Of a DNA stretch of 64,000 bases, positions 11,731 to 22,916 are shown piece by piece. A program made the position numbers and the translations under genes. Position 1 is the first letter of the stretch, and the number at the start of each line of letters is the position of its first letter. Under the pieces are notes generated by a model. The model was not told the origin of the DNA. It worked only from the letters and a program-made list of their open reading frames with translations, and did not search any database. The stretch covers positions 4,142,001 to 4,206,000 of the forward strand of contig CM067541.1 in NCBI GenBank assembly GCA_034509755.1, in the 5' to 3' direction. The DNA comes from Anisodus tanguticus (taxonomy: Eukaryota; Streptophyta; Magnoliopsida; Solanales; Solanaceae).

Positions 11731-13004
11731 TATAATAGGTATATAATCATGGGCGGAGCCACCTTAGGCGATGGGTGGTCAGATGCACATCATTCGTTGA
11801 AAAATTATGCGGTGTACATAGGTTAATATTGGCTATTATAAGTATGTATTTAATTTTGCGTACCCTTAACCCAAGTGAGAAAAAAAATTATACACCCTTC
11901 ACCAAATTCCTGACTCCGCCACTGTGACTATAACCAATGAATAATCAGTGTTTACACTGATTATATAATAATTAAATATTAATTATACACTACTTACTAC
12001 TACAATCTGTAAGAATAAAAAATCAGAGTTATATTTTATTATGGAATTTGTTGGGCGACGTATAGTGTAAAAATCCCTAACAACAACAATAACGCGATCT
12101 GACTACTTCTGTTTGGGATAGTAATTGGAAAAACGACAACTTTACATTCCATCGAATATTAGCAATTTTCAGATAATGTACTTGAATCCTAAATAAATTA
12201 TAGTAGTAAGTCCTATAAATTCTCATATATCATATTTCTTCATTTAAGTACATCTCAAGTTAACATTATACAAAATAAAAATAAAAATAAATACTAACAA
12301 AAGAGTCAAATTCAGCTAAGCTAAGTAGCCCGTCCATAATGTTGTTTGTTGAGTTGAATAGTGAACCATTTGCTAAACCATGAACACCTTGTAATCTCTG
12401 TAATATCTTTCTTCAGTTTCTTTTTTTTTTCTTTTTCTTTTTTGGTTCTTGTAATACTTTTTGACACTGCCAATTGACCATTAGAGAGTCATTATTAAGG
12501 AATATGAATTGATTCATTTCTTAAAACACCTCAAACTCTCACACCCACTCTGTATATGCTCACGTTTGGTCATAGATTTTGAATTTAAAACTTGAAAATT
12601 TAACTTTGAAATTGTAATTTTTGGAATTTAAAATTGTATTTGAACATGCATTTTACTTTAAAAAAATTAAAATTTTGTGAGTGAAGTCCCAAAAACCTCG
12701 GAATTTGAAAAAATTTGAAAACATATTTTCAAAATCTACTTCAGAATCTATAGCCAAACATATATTTGAAAATAATTTTTCAAAATCTATCACCAAAAGC
12801 TAGCTATATGTATGGCAATGATATGGTGTGATAGCGTGAAGTGTGAACTTCCAACTGCATTAAAATCGCTGGCCGTTTGTTCAATAACTGGACCCATCTC
12901 CTCAGATTTTAGACTTCACGTGAAAACGCAAAAGAAATCAACCAACCAAGTTAACATCATCCACTACCATTAGTCCACGTTACTCAAGTCAACATAAAAG
13001 CATG
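11731..13004. other. Intergenic stretch with MITE remnants
   Basis: No gene is supported. A short unit at about 11750-11930 starts CATGGGCGGAGCCACC and ends GACTCCGCCACTG, like the termini of a known class of plant hAT-type MITEs, but no target duplication is clear. A second unit, about 12558-12760, starts TTTGGTCATAGATTTTGAA and ends with AGAATCTATAGCCAAAC, an imperfect inverted repeat. Confidence 0.45.
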
Positions 13005-13259
13005 TACATTAAAATCTCAATGTTCAATAAATGAATAACCTCTATTAATGAATAAATTATTCCGATCTCGACTTGAGCCAGTGTACTAAATGAATAGTTT
13101 CGCTAAATACATAAGATAATATTTTTTTTGAAAATTCTTAAAGGCCCAACAATAATATAAATGAATAATTGATAAAATGTAAAATAAAATGTTAATTGAA
13201 AATAGCACATAATATTCTTATTTTTATTGATATTACTATGACAACTTCTCAAATTCAAC

Positions 13260-14815
13260 TCTTTTGAAAATATTCATCTAAAGTTTTTTTGTTTTTTCTT
13301 TGGTCCTATGTTTAACTCAATCTCATCCTTAATTTTTTGCAAAGCATACACCGCATTTGATGCATCTTTTTCTTGTTGTAAAAAAATATTTATTTAAGGC
13401 TTCCAGTGCTTGGATTGCTTCTTTTGTTGGTATCATTGACAAATTTTGACTATCATCTGGATCTTGATCATATAAGCAAATGTTTCTATTACTCCTTAAA
13501 TAATTTCTTCATTAGTAGGAGACTCCATCGGTGCATCATTTTCACTAGGATAGTTTAAAAGATTTTCCACATCCATTGCATTTCTATAACCTAAACCATT
13601 GATAACTTCATGTAATCCCTGGATACCTTCATCTTAACCAAGTGGTTATTCAGTATTCATATAGTCGTCTGACCGAATTTTGCAATGTCAAAAACAATTT
13701 GCAATAGTTATTGATTTCACATCAATATTTCAAGCCGCACTAATAAAATTGATAGCATTCAACACACTAATTTTGTTTGGACTTGTCTCTCCTGACTCGT
13801 AGAGTTGCAAGATGCTTGAATAAAGACGACGTCGATAATGAATTTTCAATGCTCGAATAATTCCAGCATCATATGGTTGAATCTTTGAGGTTGTATTTGG
13901 AGGCAAGAAAAATAGTTCAACATTTCTCAAGCCTTCAATAACCTTAGGATGGGAAGGGCAATTGCCCACTATCAAAAGAACTTTTCTGACATCCATTCAT
14001 TTATCAAACCAGCAAACAAATTCTTGAAAAAGTAATCCAGTCATCCATGCTTTCTTGTTAGCTCGATAGTGACAATTAAGGTTATTCAAATTCACATTTT
14101 TAAAGCATCTAGGATTAGCATACTTACCAATTATCCAAGCTGAGACTTTATCAGAACCGTCGCATTGCAACAAACATCAACCGTAATCCTATCCTTGTCC
14201 TTTCGTCCTTCCAATTGCTTTGTTGCAAGTGAATGATCTGCTTCCAAATGATAAAATAATCCAGTTCATCCATATTGTAGATATCCTTCCATTGAAACTG
14301 ATCTAATTTAGCTCGTATACTTGGTAAAGCATCATCAACATTCTCCATAGCAACTGAACCACTTTCACCAAACCTTCGATAAGATTTAATTCCATATCTC
14401 GCCTTAAACCGTTCTAACCAGTCACTTGAGAAACTAAATCCTTGATCAGAGCTTCCATACATTTTTTGTCAAAACTTTTTTGTTTGGGCTTGGATCATTT
14501 CTCCACTAATATTAAATTTTTGTTGATATTGGAGAAACCATTCATACAACACTTTTTCTAACTCTGGATATTTTGATGACTTGTGCCTCTTGACGTTTTT
14601 ATTCTTTATCTCCATTAATAAATACTCTGCTTATCTTTTAAGAGTATTTGATATTGTTGATTGGCTGATAGAGATGTTAAACTTTTGCTCCATCCATAAC
14701 TGCAAATCTTTTTTACTTAAAGTGGGCTGCTCATTTTTATGCTCACATAATGTTATTCTCATTTCATCAGTCAAGGTTGATTTTTCATTCCTTTCAAATT
14801 TGAAGCCATGAAGGA
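13260..14815 (-). pseudogene. Pogo/CENP-B-like transposase pseudogene
   Basis: Reading the minus strand from about 14815, an N-terminal helix-turn-helix region of CENP-B/Tc5 type (LTDEMRITL..., then ISQSTISN) is interrupted by stop codons. An open block at 14462-14151 matches the second DNA-binding domain (SDWLERFKARYGI) and the first catalytic aspartate region (NMDELDYF). Another block at 13996-13730 contains LLIVGNCPSHP and FLPPNTTSKIQP(Y)DAGII. In intact relatives the second block usually reads LxxDNCPAHP, so the catalytic aspartate appears replaced by glycine. The tail, from about 13730 to 13260, continues in broken frames and keeps a typical C-terminal QKTLDEYF motif. Stops, frameshifts and the lost aspartate make it inactive. 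Confidence 0.8.
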
Positions 14816-15221
14816 GAAATAAAAGAAAAATCTAGTGATTTGAGAATGAAAAGAAAACTAACGTATTTATAGAGTTTGTGTTCATGCATAACATTTAAGT
14901 ACTTTGTTTTATAAATATACAATTGATGTGTTTCTTTTTTTAAAATTGTTTCTTACAAAGTACTTAGTTCAAATTTTAGTTTCTGAATTAATAATAAGTA
15001 AATATTAATATAAAGTTCATGCATGTATTATGTATTTACTAGCTTTTTTGTTAGATAGTTTAACTTAATTTCATCTTTTAGTTTCTCAATAATTATAATT
15101 AGTAATTATTAAAAGAAAATTCATGCATGCGTGATAGTTCATGTTCATCCTTTACTAAATTTGTTACAATGTACTTAGTTTAATTTTTAGTTTTTCAATA
15201 CATATATTTAAAATTACATGC

Positions 15222-15418
15222 AACAACAACAACATACCCAGTGAAATCCCACAACGTGGAGTCTGGGTAGGGTAGAGTGTACGCAGACCTTACCTCTACA
15301 TTGGTAGGTAGAGCGGTTGTTTTCGAGAGACACTCGGCTCACAACAACAACAACATACCCAGTGAAATCCCACAACGTGGAGTCTGGGGAGGGTAGAGTG
15401 TACGCAGACCTTACTTCT
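15222..15418 (-). mobile_element. Two SINE fragments in tandem (TS/SolS-like), inside the pogo element
   Basis: Two head-to-tail units each start CAACAACAACAACATACCCA and continue GTGAAATCCCACAACGTGGA and GTGTACGCAGACCTTAC. Read on the minus strand, this is the 3' half of a tRNA-derived Solanaceae SINE ending in TTG repeats. The first unit (about 15222-15342) extends further, into GGTAGAGCGGTTG. The second (about 15343-15418) is shorter. Their tandem arrangement suggests insertion of one near the tail of another, or a duplication. Confidence 0.7.
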
Positions 15419-15701
15419 ATGAACCTTAATTAAAATAATAATGAAAATGTATAACAAAATGCATGTCACACAAAAAAATATAAAAATATTATGTAAGATG
15501 AATAAATATTCATTTATCGATAAATGAATTCATTTATCAATAAATAAATAACCTCGCTAAATGAATATTTTTTGCAAGTCCCAATGATATTCATTTATCG
15601 AGGTTTTACTGTACATTTTTTCAAGATAACGCGGAGCTCGACAACTTGCACACACTTTGACTATTACAAACCGATTTGCAAGTATATTTTTATCAGAACA
15701 A

Positions 15702-15930
15702 GTACTCCCTCTATCCCAATTTACATGACACACTTTTTTTAGTCAATTAAAAAAAGAATGACATATTTCTTTAGACAATAATTTAATTTTAAAATTTATC
15801 TTTTAAACAAGATGATACATAATCATACAAATATCTTTGACGTGTTTTATACCACAAAATTTAAAAGATTCTATTCATTTCTTAAACTCCATGTCCAGCC
15901 AAACTACATCATATAAATTTAGACAGAAGA
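15702..15930. mobile_element. Stowaway-like MITE remnant
   Basis: The left side reads TACTCCCTCTATCCCAATTTAC with ATGACACAC, the conventional terminus of a widespread plant MITE type. The right side contains ATGTCCAGCCAAACTACATCA and AAATTTAGACAGAAG, a decayed counterpart. A very similar unit is at 27778-28010. The right boundary is uncertain. Confidence 0.5.
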
Positions 15931-16059
15931 AATACTAAATAACTCACTTAGACCAGTGGCGACGACAAAGGTAGGTTTTGCGAAGGGGTTCAATTCAATC
16001 CCCTTCTTCAAAAGTTATATGACATGATTAAGGTAAAAGCTATGTTTATTGGTTATGTA

Positions 16060-16245
16060 TAGGGGTGTTCAAATGAGACCGAAATTCGATCTGAACCGGT
16101 AAATCAAGTCAAATAGGCTTAATAAATCAAAAACCAATTTGGTTTGACTTGATTTGGTTTTAAATTTTAAAACACCGATAACATTTTGGTTTTATTTGGT
16201 GTTAAACCAAAAAAATCCGAACCAAACCGATAAGTGTATATATTT

Positions 16246-16294
<49 letters not shown>

Positions 16295-17252
16295 TTCAAA
16301 ATTTTGGGTCGTTCCAAATCCAATACAAATTTAAATCGGGGAAAAAGAGTTATTGTACATCATTTAAAAATATTTACAATTTCTTAGCAAGAATTACTTA
16401 ATTTACATTCCTTACACCCGTATCTCCATCACAAATCCAATAAAAATAAAGTTATCTTAATTATTTAATTTTGGACTCAAACAACCTTGATCCCTAATTT
16501 CTTGCCAACATTTATTTAGTTTTGAACTCATTCTTTCAAAGAATGGTTTTCCCCACTAACATAAATGATAATTTTTTTGGTAATGAAAATTTAACTTTTT
16601 TCTCTCTTCTACCAACCTTCTCTCTTTAATTATACCGTATATGTTTTTCCTATTGTTATATTATACTCATAATATTATTAGTATAATTAATAATATATAT
16701 TATTATACTCATAATATTAGTGGTATAATTAGCACTAAATATATTATTATACTCATAATCTTACCAATATATAATTATTAAATTATACTTACACTATTAC
16801 TAATATAATTGATAATATATATTATTATATTCATAATACTAATGATTTACTTAGTATTATTATTCAAATTCTTTGCTGCTTTACTTTCATTGCTGAATGT
16901 GAAAAAACTCATTCATCCGCCTCATTTACTCTCACACAATCAATATACACATAGCCATAGGCCTATACTTGAATAAAGTTAATGAATTAACCAAGAAGAT
17001 TCTTAAATTTGAATGGATCATGATCAAATCCGTATTTAGTTACCTTTTAATTCAAAGATTCTTTGTATTATAAAATATATCTTTAAACCATCAAAAACCA
17101 AAGAAACTGAACCAACCTATAAAACCGACAAAACCGGAACCGATAGAATTTATACTATAATAATTTGGTTTAAATATTTTAAAAAACCGACTTAAATGGT
17201 TTGGTTTGATTTTAACTCAAAATCGAGTCAAATCGGACCATGAACACCCCTA
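16060..17252. mobile_element. Non-autonomous hAT-like DNA transposon (TAGGGGTGTTCA termini)
   Basis: The element starts TAGGGGTGTTCAAATGAGACC and ends ACCATGAACACCCCTA, terminal inverted repeats of about 12 bp. It is flanked on both sides by GTTATGTA (16052-16059 and 17253-17260), a perfect 8-bp target duplication typical of hAT. The subterminal regions are rich in ACCGAACCAAA/TTTGGTTT motifs in inverted arrangement, likely transposase-binding repeats by analogy with hAT elements. The interior holds an (AT)n tract near 16249-16291 and TAATATTATTA-type repeats. No transposase is encoded; length 1193 bp. Confidence 0.85.
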
Positions 17253-17260
17253 GTTATGTA

Positions 17261-18133
17261 TAAATTGTTGATTCTCCTTGACAGATGAAAAGATTCTAGT
17301 TTAGTGACACGGAGGGTTTAAAAAGAGTAAAAAAATTATTCACCCCAGGTATTTACACCAAATCAATACAACTTATCGTGATTAATTGAATTAATGAACT
17401 AAAATTACATGTTAATTAATTATGGTTAAGTTAAAAAAAACTCTATATACAAACACGTGACATGCATGTATTGACTTGATGTACATAGGGGTGATTAACA
17501 AGAATGACTCGGGAAATGGATGGCCTTGAACTTTTGACTACAGTTGTCGAGTACTTCCATAGGCAAGTCTAACAATGGGAAAAACTTTGACATTTAACCT
17601 TGAAAGTTTGTCAATGGGGCAAGCAAGATGTAACTTTCTAGTGTAAACACCAACCTGGCGGGGGCAAGTTTTTACCTTTAAAAATTGCTTTAGACTAGGT
17701 TCACTTCCAGATGTGACATTTTAGTGTTTTTAAAATTCCCTTCAGTTTCTGGTTCCGCCGCTGATTTTAAACGGACAAGAAAAATCAAACATAGATTCTT
17801 CTTTCCGTTAACAGCATAATAGCTGTTTCTCCACTTCAAATGGAATATGAAGTCTAAAGACATTTACATGAAAATGTACAAAAGGAAGCATATAATACAC
17901 AGAATGAAAGTTCTTCAGAATCATACACTATAAAGAGCATTTTGCAAGAATTGCTCACAATAGGAAAGTCTTAATAATAGTCATGTCATTATCATTAATC
18001 CACAGTTATAAAAGCCGTCCACGCTAATCTCTCACTTCACCTCAAAATTTGTCCCTTCAAATCTAAGCTAATCCCTATACATAAAGAGTCACATAAATCT
18101 TAAGTTCAGGAGATTATTGCATTACTACAATCC
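17261..18133. other. Intergenic stretch downstream of the DUF789 gene
   Basis: No supported gene. The part next to 18134 is probably the 3' untranslated region of the minus-strand DUF789 gene. A TTCCGCCGCTG motif near 17754-17764 pairs with CCAGTGGCGACGAC near 15953. This hints that an older TIR element surrounds the hAT insertion, but no target duplication was found. Confidence 0.4.
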
Positions 18134-20962
18134 TCATTTTTGTAAGGTGAGGGAGGGGATCACAAAAAAGAAAAAGCCTAATGCCTTTGCAAAGAAGTCA
18201 ACATTTGAGTTTTTAGCCACCCGAATGCCCAAGAAGTAGTTAAAGTCATGGTGTTGGACCCCTAATTGCTTTAGCCAAGAATCGGCCACGCTTAATAGTG
18301 ACACCATCTTCTTTTGGTCCCTCCCACTCCTGTCCGAAATCCACACATTCCCCTGCATCTTGTAAGTGGCCAAACCGAAAGGTGGAAGTGGAATTGCTTC
18401 CCCTTCGTTTCGTTTCCTAATATCTTTCTCCATGCCATCTTCAAGGTCCATATCTAAAAAATTCCAACAGTATAGTGTAAGAATCTTCTGCATATTATCG
18501 ATCAAGTAATATAGGCAACCAAATGAACAATACCTTGAAAAGAAGAAGAAAGGGTGTGGAATGTGAGAAAGCATGTCGACAAGTCCTTAATGGTTCTTCC
18601 CATGGGAATGTGATATATAGGGTACCTGAATTTTTCATGTCAGAAAGTTAGTGAAACAATCTTTTCCTTGATTCCATCTTGAATTGTTTTCTGGTTGCAA
18701 ATAAAGAAGCTTGTCGCAATAATAAATAAGAAAATAAAGCATCAACATAATTGATACAATCAAATAAAGATCCGTAACAGGGAAACAAGATCCCCTTGCA
18801 CACCAATAAGGTGAAAGTGAAATAATGTCACTAAATACAAGTGCTCTTATATATATAAATTGCCTGAAGTGGTAAGATCTACCAAAACAACCATAACTTC
18901 CATGATCATAAGTGAGTGAGTGAGAGAGTAATTTTACCAAGCAACTGACATCCAACTAGCTGGTGAAAGATCGACACTTCTCAATGACATTAATCCAGGG
19001 TGTCTTTCAGCTAAGCTACTAATCTGAAAGCAAAATGAATAGTTAGATTAACATTTAATACAAAGTAAAACATCATATTCTTCAGAAATTCAAACCATAG
19101 TTTCCCTCGAATAGTATATCTAATATAGTAAAGAAGCATTGGATATTTCTAATGCAGAAAGGAAGAATAAATGCTAATTATACCAGAGGCGCGTACATAA
19201 AGAGGGAAAAGTAAATAACTGCTATAGTACCTGAGAGAATCGAATCACGATGATACGTTATTTATATCATCAAATAGTTATAGATAAGAAATGCAAAAAA
19301 AGGAGTATCATTTGTAGAATTCTGTCATTAACCATTACCATTTATAGTTCTATCAGAGATCATGTTACATAATAAAAGGCTCAAAAAAGAAAACAAGAAA
19401 CAGGAAACTGGAATAGAACACAGATCAATGTACAACTTATATGCTTCTACCACATAAGAATTACTCGCTAATAGGAATGGAAACAACACCACATTCTACA
19501 ATTTCTTAGTGCAAAAGAATGACATGTTAGAGCAAACAAGATACCTTATCCACCAGAGGAACTCTTCCATATGGAGAAGATCTCTCAAAGTACTGATAAT
19601 AAAGGTAACCCAATCTATCATTTATTTGCAAGTGATTATATTGCTCAAAAAGACCTTCCTCTGAGGAACACCCGTCCGATCTCGAAAGCTTTTCACTCTC
19701 ACTCTCATCACTGAATGAATCACTGAAAGAATCCCTTGTCTCCCACACAGACTCAGTCTCCTCCCTAAAAAAATTTAAAACATTTCACCAGTTCAAGAAA
19801 ATGCTTTATACAGTCAGACCTTTCTATAACAATCATCCTCTATAACAACATTTCACTATAACAACAATGTTTTATGTGAAACCAATTTTCATGTCATATT
19901 ATATTATATGTTCTCTATAACCTATGTTGCTCGAACTCTCCAAAAATGTTGCAGCACTCGTGTCGGATCCTCAAAAAATGCAATAATTCTGGAGGATCCA
20001 ACACACACCCATCGATATTTTGAAGAGTCCAAGCAACATAGTCTATAATGCTATAGCAGCCAAAACACTCAGACAAATGACATTATTTTAGAGAGGTTTG
20101 ACAGTACCACCATCACAAACTTTGACTATTCCAAAGTTGTTGCACAAGAGATATGCTTTTCAATTACAAGAATTAGCATTTCTTTAGTAAAGAAAAGGAC
20201 CCCATTAGTTAAAAACTCAACTGAAACCATGTGCTATGATCAATTTGTGATACCACGAATGTAACACACACAAAACGGTACCTTAAAATGCTTACAGATG
20301 AACTGCTGGTGAAAATTTGAATTGCTGAAAGATAAGGCACATAATATTGGACTAAAGTTTCACCAAAATCTAATCTGATAGGAACTCCAGCACCATAAGC
20401 ACTCCATTCATCATAACAATTCCAAAGATCAGCCAATGTGAAATATTCAATCTCCTCACTTTCTCTAGGATGCCAAAGCCTATTAAGCTTTCTAATATCA
20501 CTCTGCAAATAAAGAAATAAAACAATCATATCACTACAAAATTACAAATGGGAGAAAGGGAAAATGTACTCCTCCCAATTTATGTGTCACTTTTCGCTTT
20601 TCGAGAGTCAATTTGACCAAACTTTGAAACTAAATTGGATTAGATTAACTGAATATTTTAACATTAAAATTTATATATTTGAAAACTACACGAAAAGTAC
20701 TTTTAAGTTTCAATTTTTCTCATATCAATTTGATGTGAAAACGTCTTAAAGTTTCAATTTTTCTCATATCAATTTGATGAAAGTACATCTTAAAATGTTG
20801 GTCAAAATTCACGAAGTTTGAATATCCAAAAGCAAAAAATGACACATAAATTGGGATAGAGAGAATGAAAAAACAAACCTTGGGAAGAAAATGAGATGCT
20901 ACTAATGGTGTTGTGGTATCCAGGAAAGACTCAAGATTTGATTGCATTGAGGCTTTTTCCAT
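18134..20962 (-). CDS. DUF789 family protein, function unknown
   Basis: Six exons fit GT-AG rules and frame: 20962-20879, 20502-20282, 19764-19545, 19023-18938, 18625-18534, 18453-18134, giving 340 residues. The protein begins MEKASMQSNLESFLDTTTP and carries the family's hallmark blocks: LNRLWHP, YFTLADLWNCYDEWSAYGAG, VQYYVPYLSAIQIF, an acidic serine-rich insert (DSFSDSFSDESESEKLS), GYLYYQYFERSSPYGRVPL, SPASWMSVAWYPIYHIP and a C-terminal HHDFNYFLGI. The exon 2 donor at 20281-20280 (G|GTACC) is chosen over GTAAGC at 20295 because only it keeps exon 3 in frame. The last 24 or so residues after FLGI are hydrophobic and look like local read-through into noncoding sequence. The 5' leader (about 21003-21050) is GA/CT-rich. 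DUF789 proteins are plant-specific and their biochemical role is not established. Confidence 0.88.
19811..20104. mobile_element. Pogo-type MITE in DUF789 intron 2
   Basis: The left end CAGTCAGACCTTTCTATAAC follows TA (19809-19810). The right end GAGAGGTTTGACAG precedes TA (20105-20106). The termini resemble those of the larger pogo-like element at 13007-15611 (CAGT, then ACCTC). A second, 120-bp MITE is inserted inside it. The whole nest lies in the 517-bp intron between exons 2 and 3. Confidence 0.65.
19922..20041. mobile_element. 120-bp palindromic MITE nested in another MITE
   Basis: The ends CTATGTTGCTCGAACTCT and AGAGTCCAAGCAACATAG are near-perfect inverted repeats. An internal GGATCC-containing block is also inverted (GTCGGATCCTCAAAAAATGCA against TGGAGGATCCAACAC). 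The flanks TCTATAAC and TCTATAAT give an 8-bp target duplication with one mismatch. Similar short palindromes are frequent in Solanaceae genomes. Transcribed as part of the intron, it could fold into a long hairpin. Confidence 0.7.
20569..20865. mobile_element. Stowaway-like MITE in DUF789 intron 1
   Basis: The left end CTCCCAATTTATGTGTCACTTTT and right end AAAAAATGACACATAAATTGGGA are inverted repeats of more than 20 bp. The interior has two direct copies of an AAGTTTCAATTTTTCTCATATCAATTTGATG-type block (20702-20732 and 20750-20780). TA precedes the left end. It lies inside intron 1 (20503-20878) and occupies most of it. Confidence 0.65.
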
Positions 20963-21424
20963 AGTTATGATTGTTTAAAGGGGAAAATGAACAAACAAAC
21001 ACACAGAGAGAAAGAGAAAGAGAAATGAAACTGTGTTTTCTCTCTTCTAAGTTCTAACTCTGTGATAACCCACAAAGGAAACAAAGACAAAATAGAGGAA
21101 AAAAGCAACTGTTTTGTGTCGTTGAATTTTTAGTTTGAGTATGATGGATCACTAGATTTTTTGAGACCTGTTGAACAGGCTGAGATGGTGGAGAGAGACA
21201 GAGGGAGTGGCGGGGCTATAATTAAGGCATAAGGATTGAAGATATTAATACTTCGCATTAGGTTTTTCTTTATTCCCTTGAAATGTTTGTTTATCTCAAG
21301 TCTCAACTTAATTTTGCACTACTTCCCTTAGATTACTCACGAATTTTAAGAAATACAGTTTTAAATTTTATGATATTAAATTAAAAATGTAAATAATGAA
21401 ATAAAATGGTTATAAACTTACAAT

Positions 21425-21685
21425 GTGCTTCCTTCATTCCATATTACTTGTCCACTTTCGCTTATTGAGAGTCAAGTTAACTAATCTTCAAGCTAAATTA
21501 GATTACATCAATTTAATATTTTAAAATAATAATTTATATATTTAAAAACTACATAAAAATGTTATAAGTTGCAATTCTTCTCATATTGATATGATGAAAA
21601 AATATATCTCAAAATGTTGGTCAAAGTTTATATAATTTTACTTTTAAAAAAGGTAAGTGAACAACTAATATGGGACGGAGAAAAA
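21425..21685. mobile_element. Stowaway-like MITE upstream of the DUF789 gene
   Basis: The left portion reads CTTCCTTCATTCCATATTACTTGTCC with CGCTTATTGAGAGTCAAG. The right portion reads GTAAGTGAACAACTAATATGGGACGGAG. These are inverted counterparts. The interior resembles the MITE at 20569-20865 (TCAAAATGTTGGTCAAA), so both belong to one family. Confidence 0.55.
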
Positions 21686-21689
21686 AATC

Positions 21690-22916
21690 TTTAAATTGTC
21701 AACTTATTATATATATATATAGAGAGAGAAAGATACACTCTTTTTTGGAACGGACTAAAAAGGGTAAAACACGGACGAAAGGAGTAATTTTTTTCTTTCT
21801 TTTGACTAATTCAAATTTACTCTACATAAGATCTATATTTCATTAAGAATGAATGGATTCTATCATTCATCCAACATAACTCTCGGTAATAATTCTGTAA
21901 AACCACTTAACTTCTTTAATTTTCTCAGTTTGGAAAATAATTTTTTTAACCTTTTCCAATGGACAGTGAATTCCCGTTATTTTAACTTGACTATTAAAAA
22001 CGAGTTGGATTACATGTAATTTCAAAATATCAAAAATGACAATCAATTATGATGATCTATAAAATGTTTTTTTCTCAAAATTAAAAAGAATTAACCAAAG
22101 TACCTAATATTATTATAAATGAACAAATTTACATATAACTATCCTAATATTTTGAGATAAGAAAGTATAATAAATTGTTCATCTTTTGCATAAAGAAATT
22201 GAGTTTATGTGGTTTTCATAATTTTGTAATATTGTATCACCTACTATAACTATGTGTAACTTTTATTTTCAAAATACACATAACAAATGATTCACCCGTT
22301 CAGGTGGATCATTTGTTATGAATTATTTGTAATAAAATACTTTTCAAATATAAGGCGCTTTAATATGTAATAATGATACTAAAATAGGAATTGTTAATTT
22401 TATATAAGATTGATTAGTAAAAGGAAATCGAATTTAAGTTATATACATAGTTAGGGTAAGAAATTTGTACAACATCAAATCACCTTTACATAGTCTAACA
22501 CTGTAGAAATTCTTTTTACACAACCGGATAAATTAGTTAAACTCTAAATAATACTGTAAAAATATAACTACTCTATTACTTACCATTCTTGCAACTTTTA
22601 AGGATAGAAGATGTAGTAGTTGAGTTGGAACTACCGAATCTCCGCGTTGCAGGATGTTGATCCCATGTGATAGGTTTGCAGTCAAGAAGCATCAAGATTT
22701 TGCTTTGTCCCTACACCAATTATTTAGTTTAATGAGAAATAAATTAGTTGGTGGTTGGGTGGATTATTATTATTTTTTTACAATTTTCTACGAAAAAAAT
22801 ACTTGATTGAATCGCAACGTGCACTAATTAAATTTGACACAGTCTATTTGTTTTAGATGTTTATCGATCATTAAAAACAAATAGATGTATTAATCAACTT
22901 GTATTAATTTATATGA
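21690..22916. other. Intergenic stretch, no gene seen
   Basis: AT-rich sequence without a supported coding region. A short palindrome CATAACAAATGATTCACCC / GGTGGATCATTTGTTATG occurs at about 22280-22320 and could form a hairpin. Nothing else is recognisable. Confidence 0.4.

Larger units (their letters stand above)
13007..15611 (-). mobile_element. Pogo-like (Tc1/mariner superfamily) DNA transposon, decayed, near full length
   Basis: The right terminus, read on the minus strand, starts CAGTAAAACCTCGATAAATG. The left terminus, read on the plus strand, starts CATTAAAATCTCAATG and continues with the same AATAAATGAATAACCTC-type subterminal blocks. Both ends are flanked by TA (13005-13006 and 15612-15613), the target of this superfamily. 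The 2.6-kb interior carries a minus-strand transposase pseudogene (13260-14815). SINE fragments (15222-15418) lie between the transposase start and the right terminus. Such elements move by cut-and-paste; this copy cannot encode an intact enzyme. Confidence 0.8.

Noticed and set aside
14581..14811. Plus-strand frame of 76 codons
   Set aside because: Antisense to the helix-turn-helix part of the pogo transposase pseudogene, which explains the openness.
16154..16387. Frame of 77 codons with an IYIYIY stretch
   Set aside because: The central part is the translation of an (AT)n microsatellite inside a hAT-like element.
15953..17764. Larger TIR element (CAGTGGCG...CCGCCGCTG) around the 16060-17252 insertion
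   Set aside because: The termini match a known type loosely, but the flanks (ACTTAGAC and ATTTTAAA) do not form a duplication.
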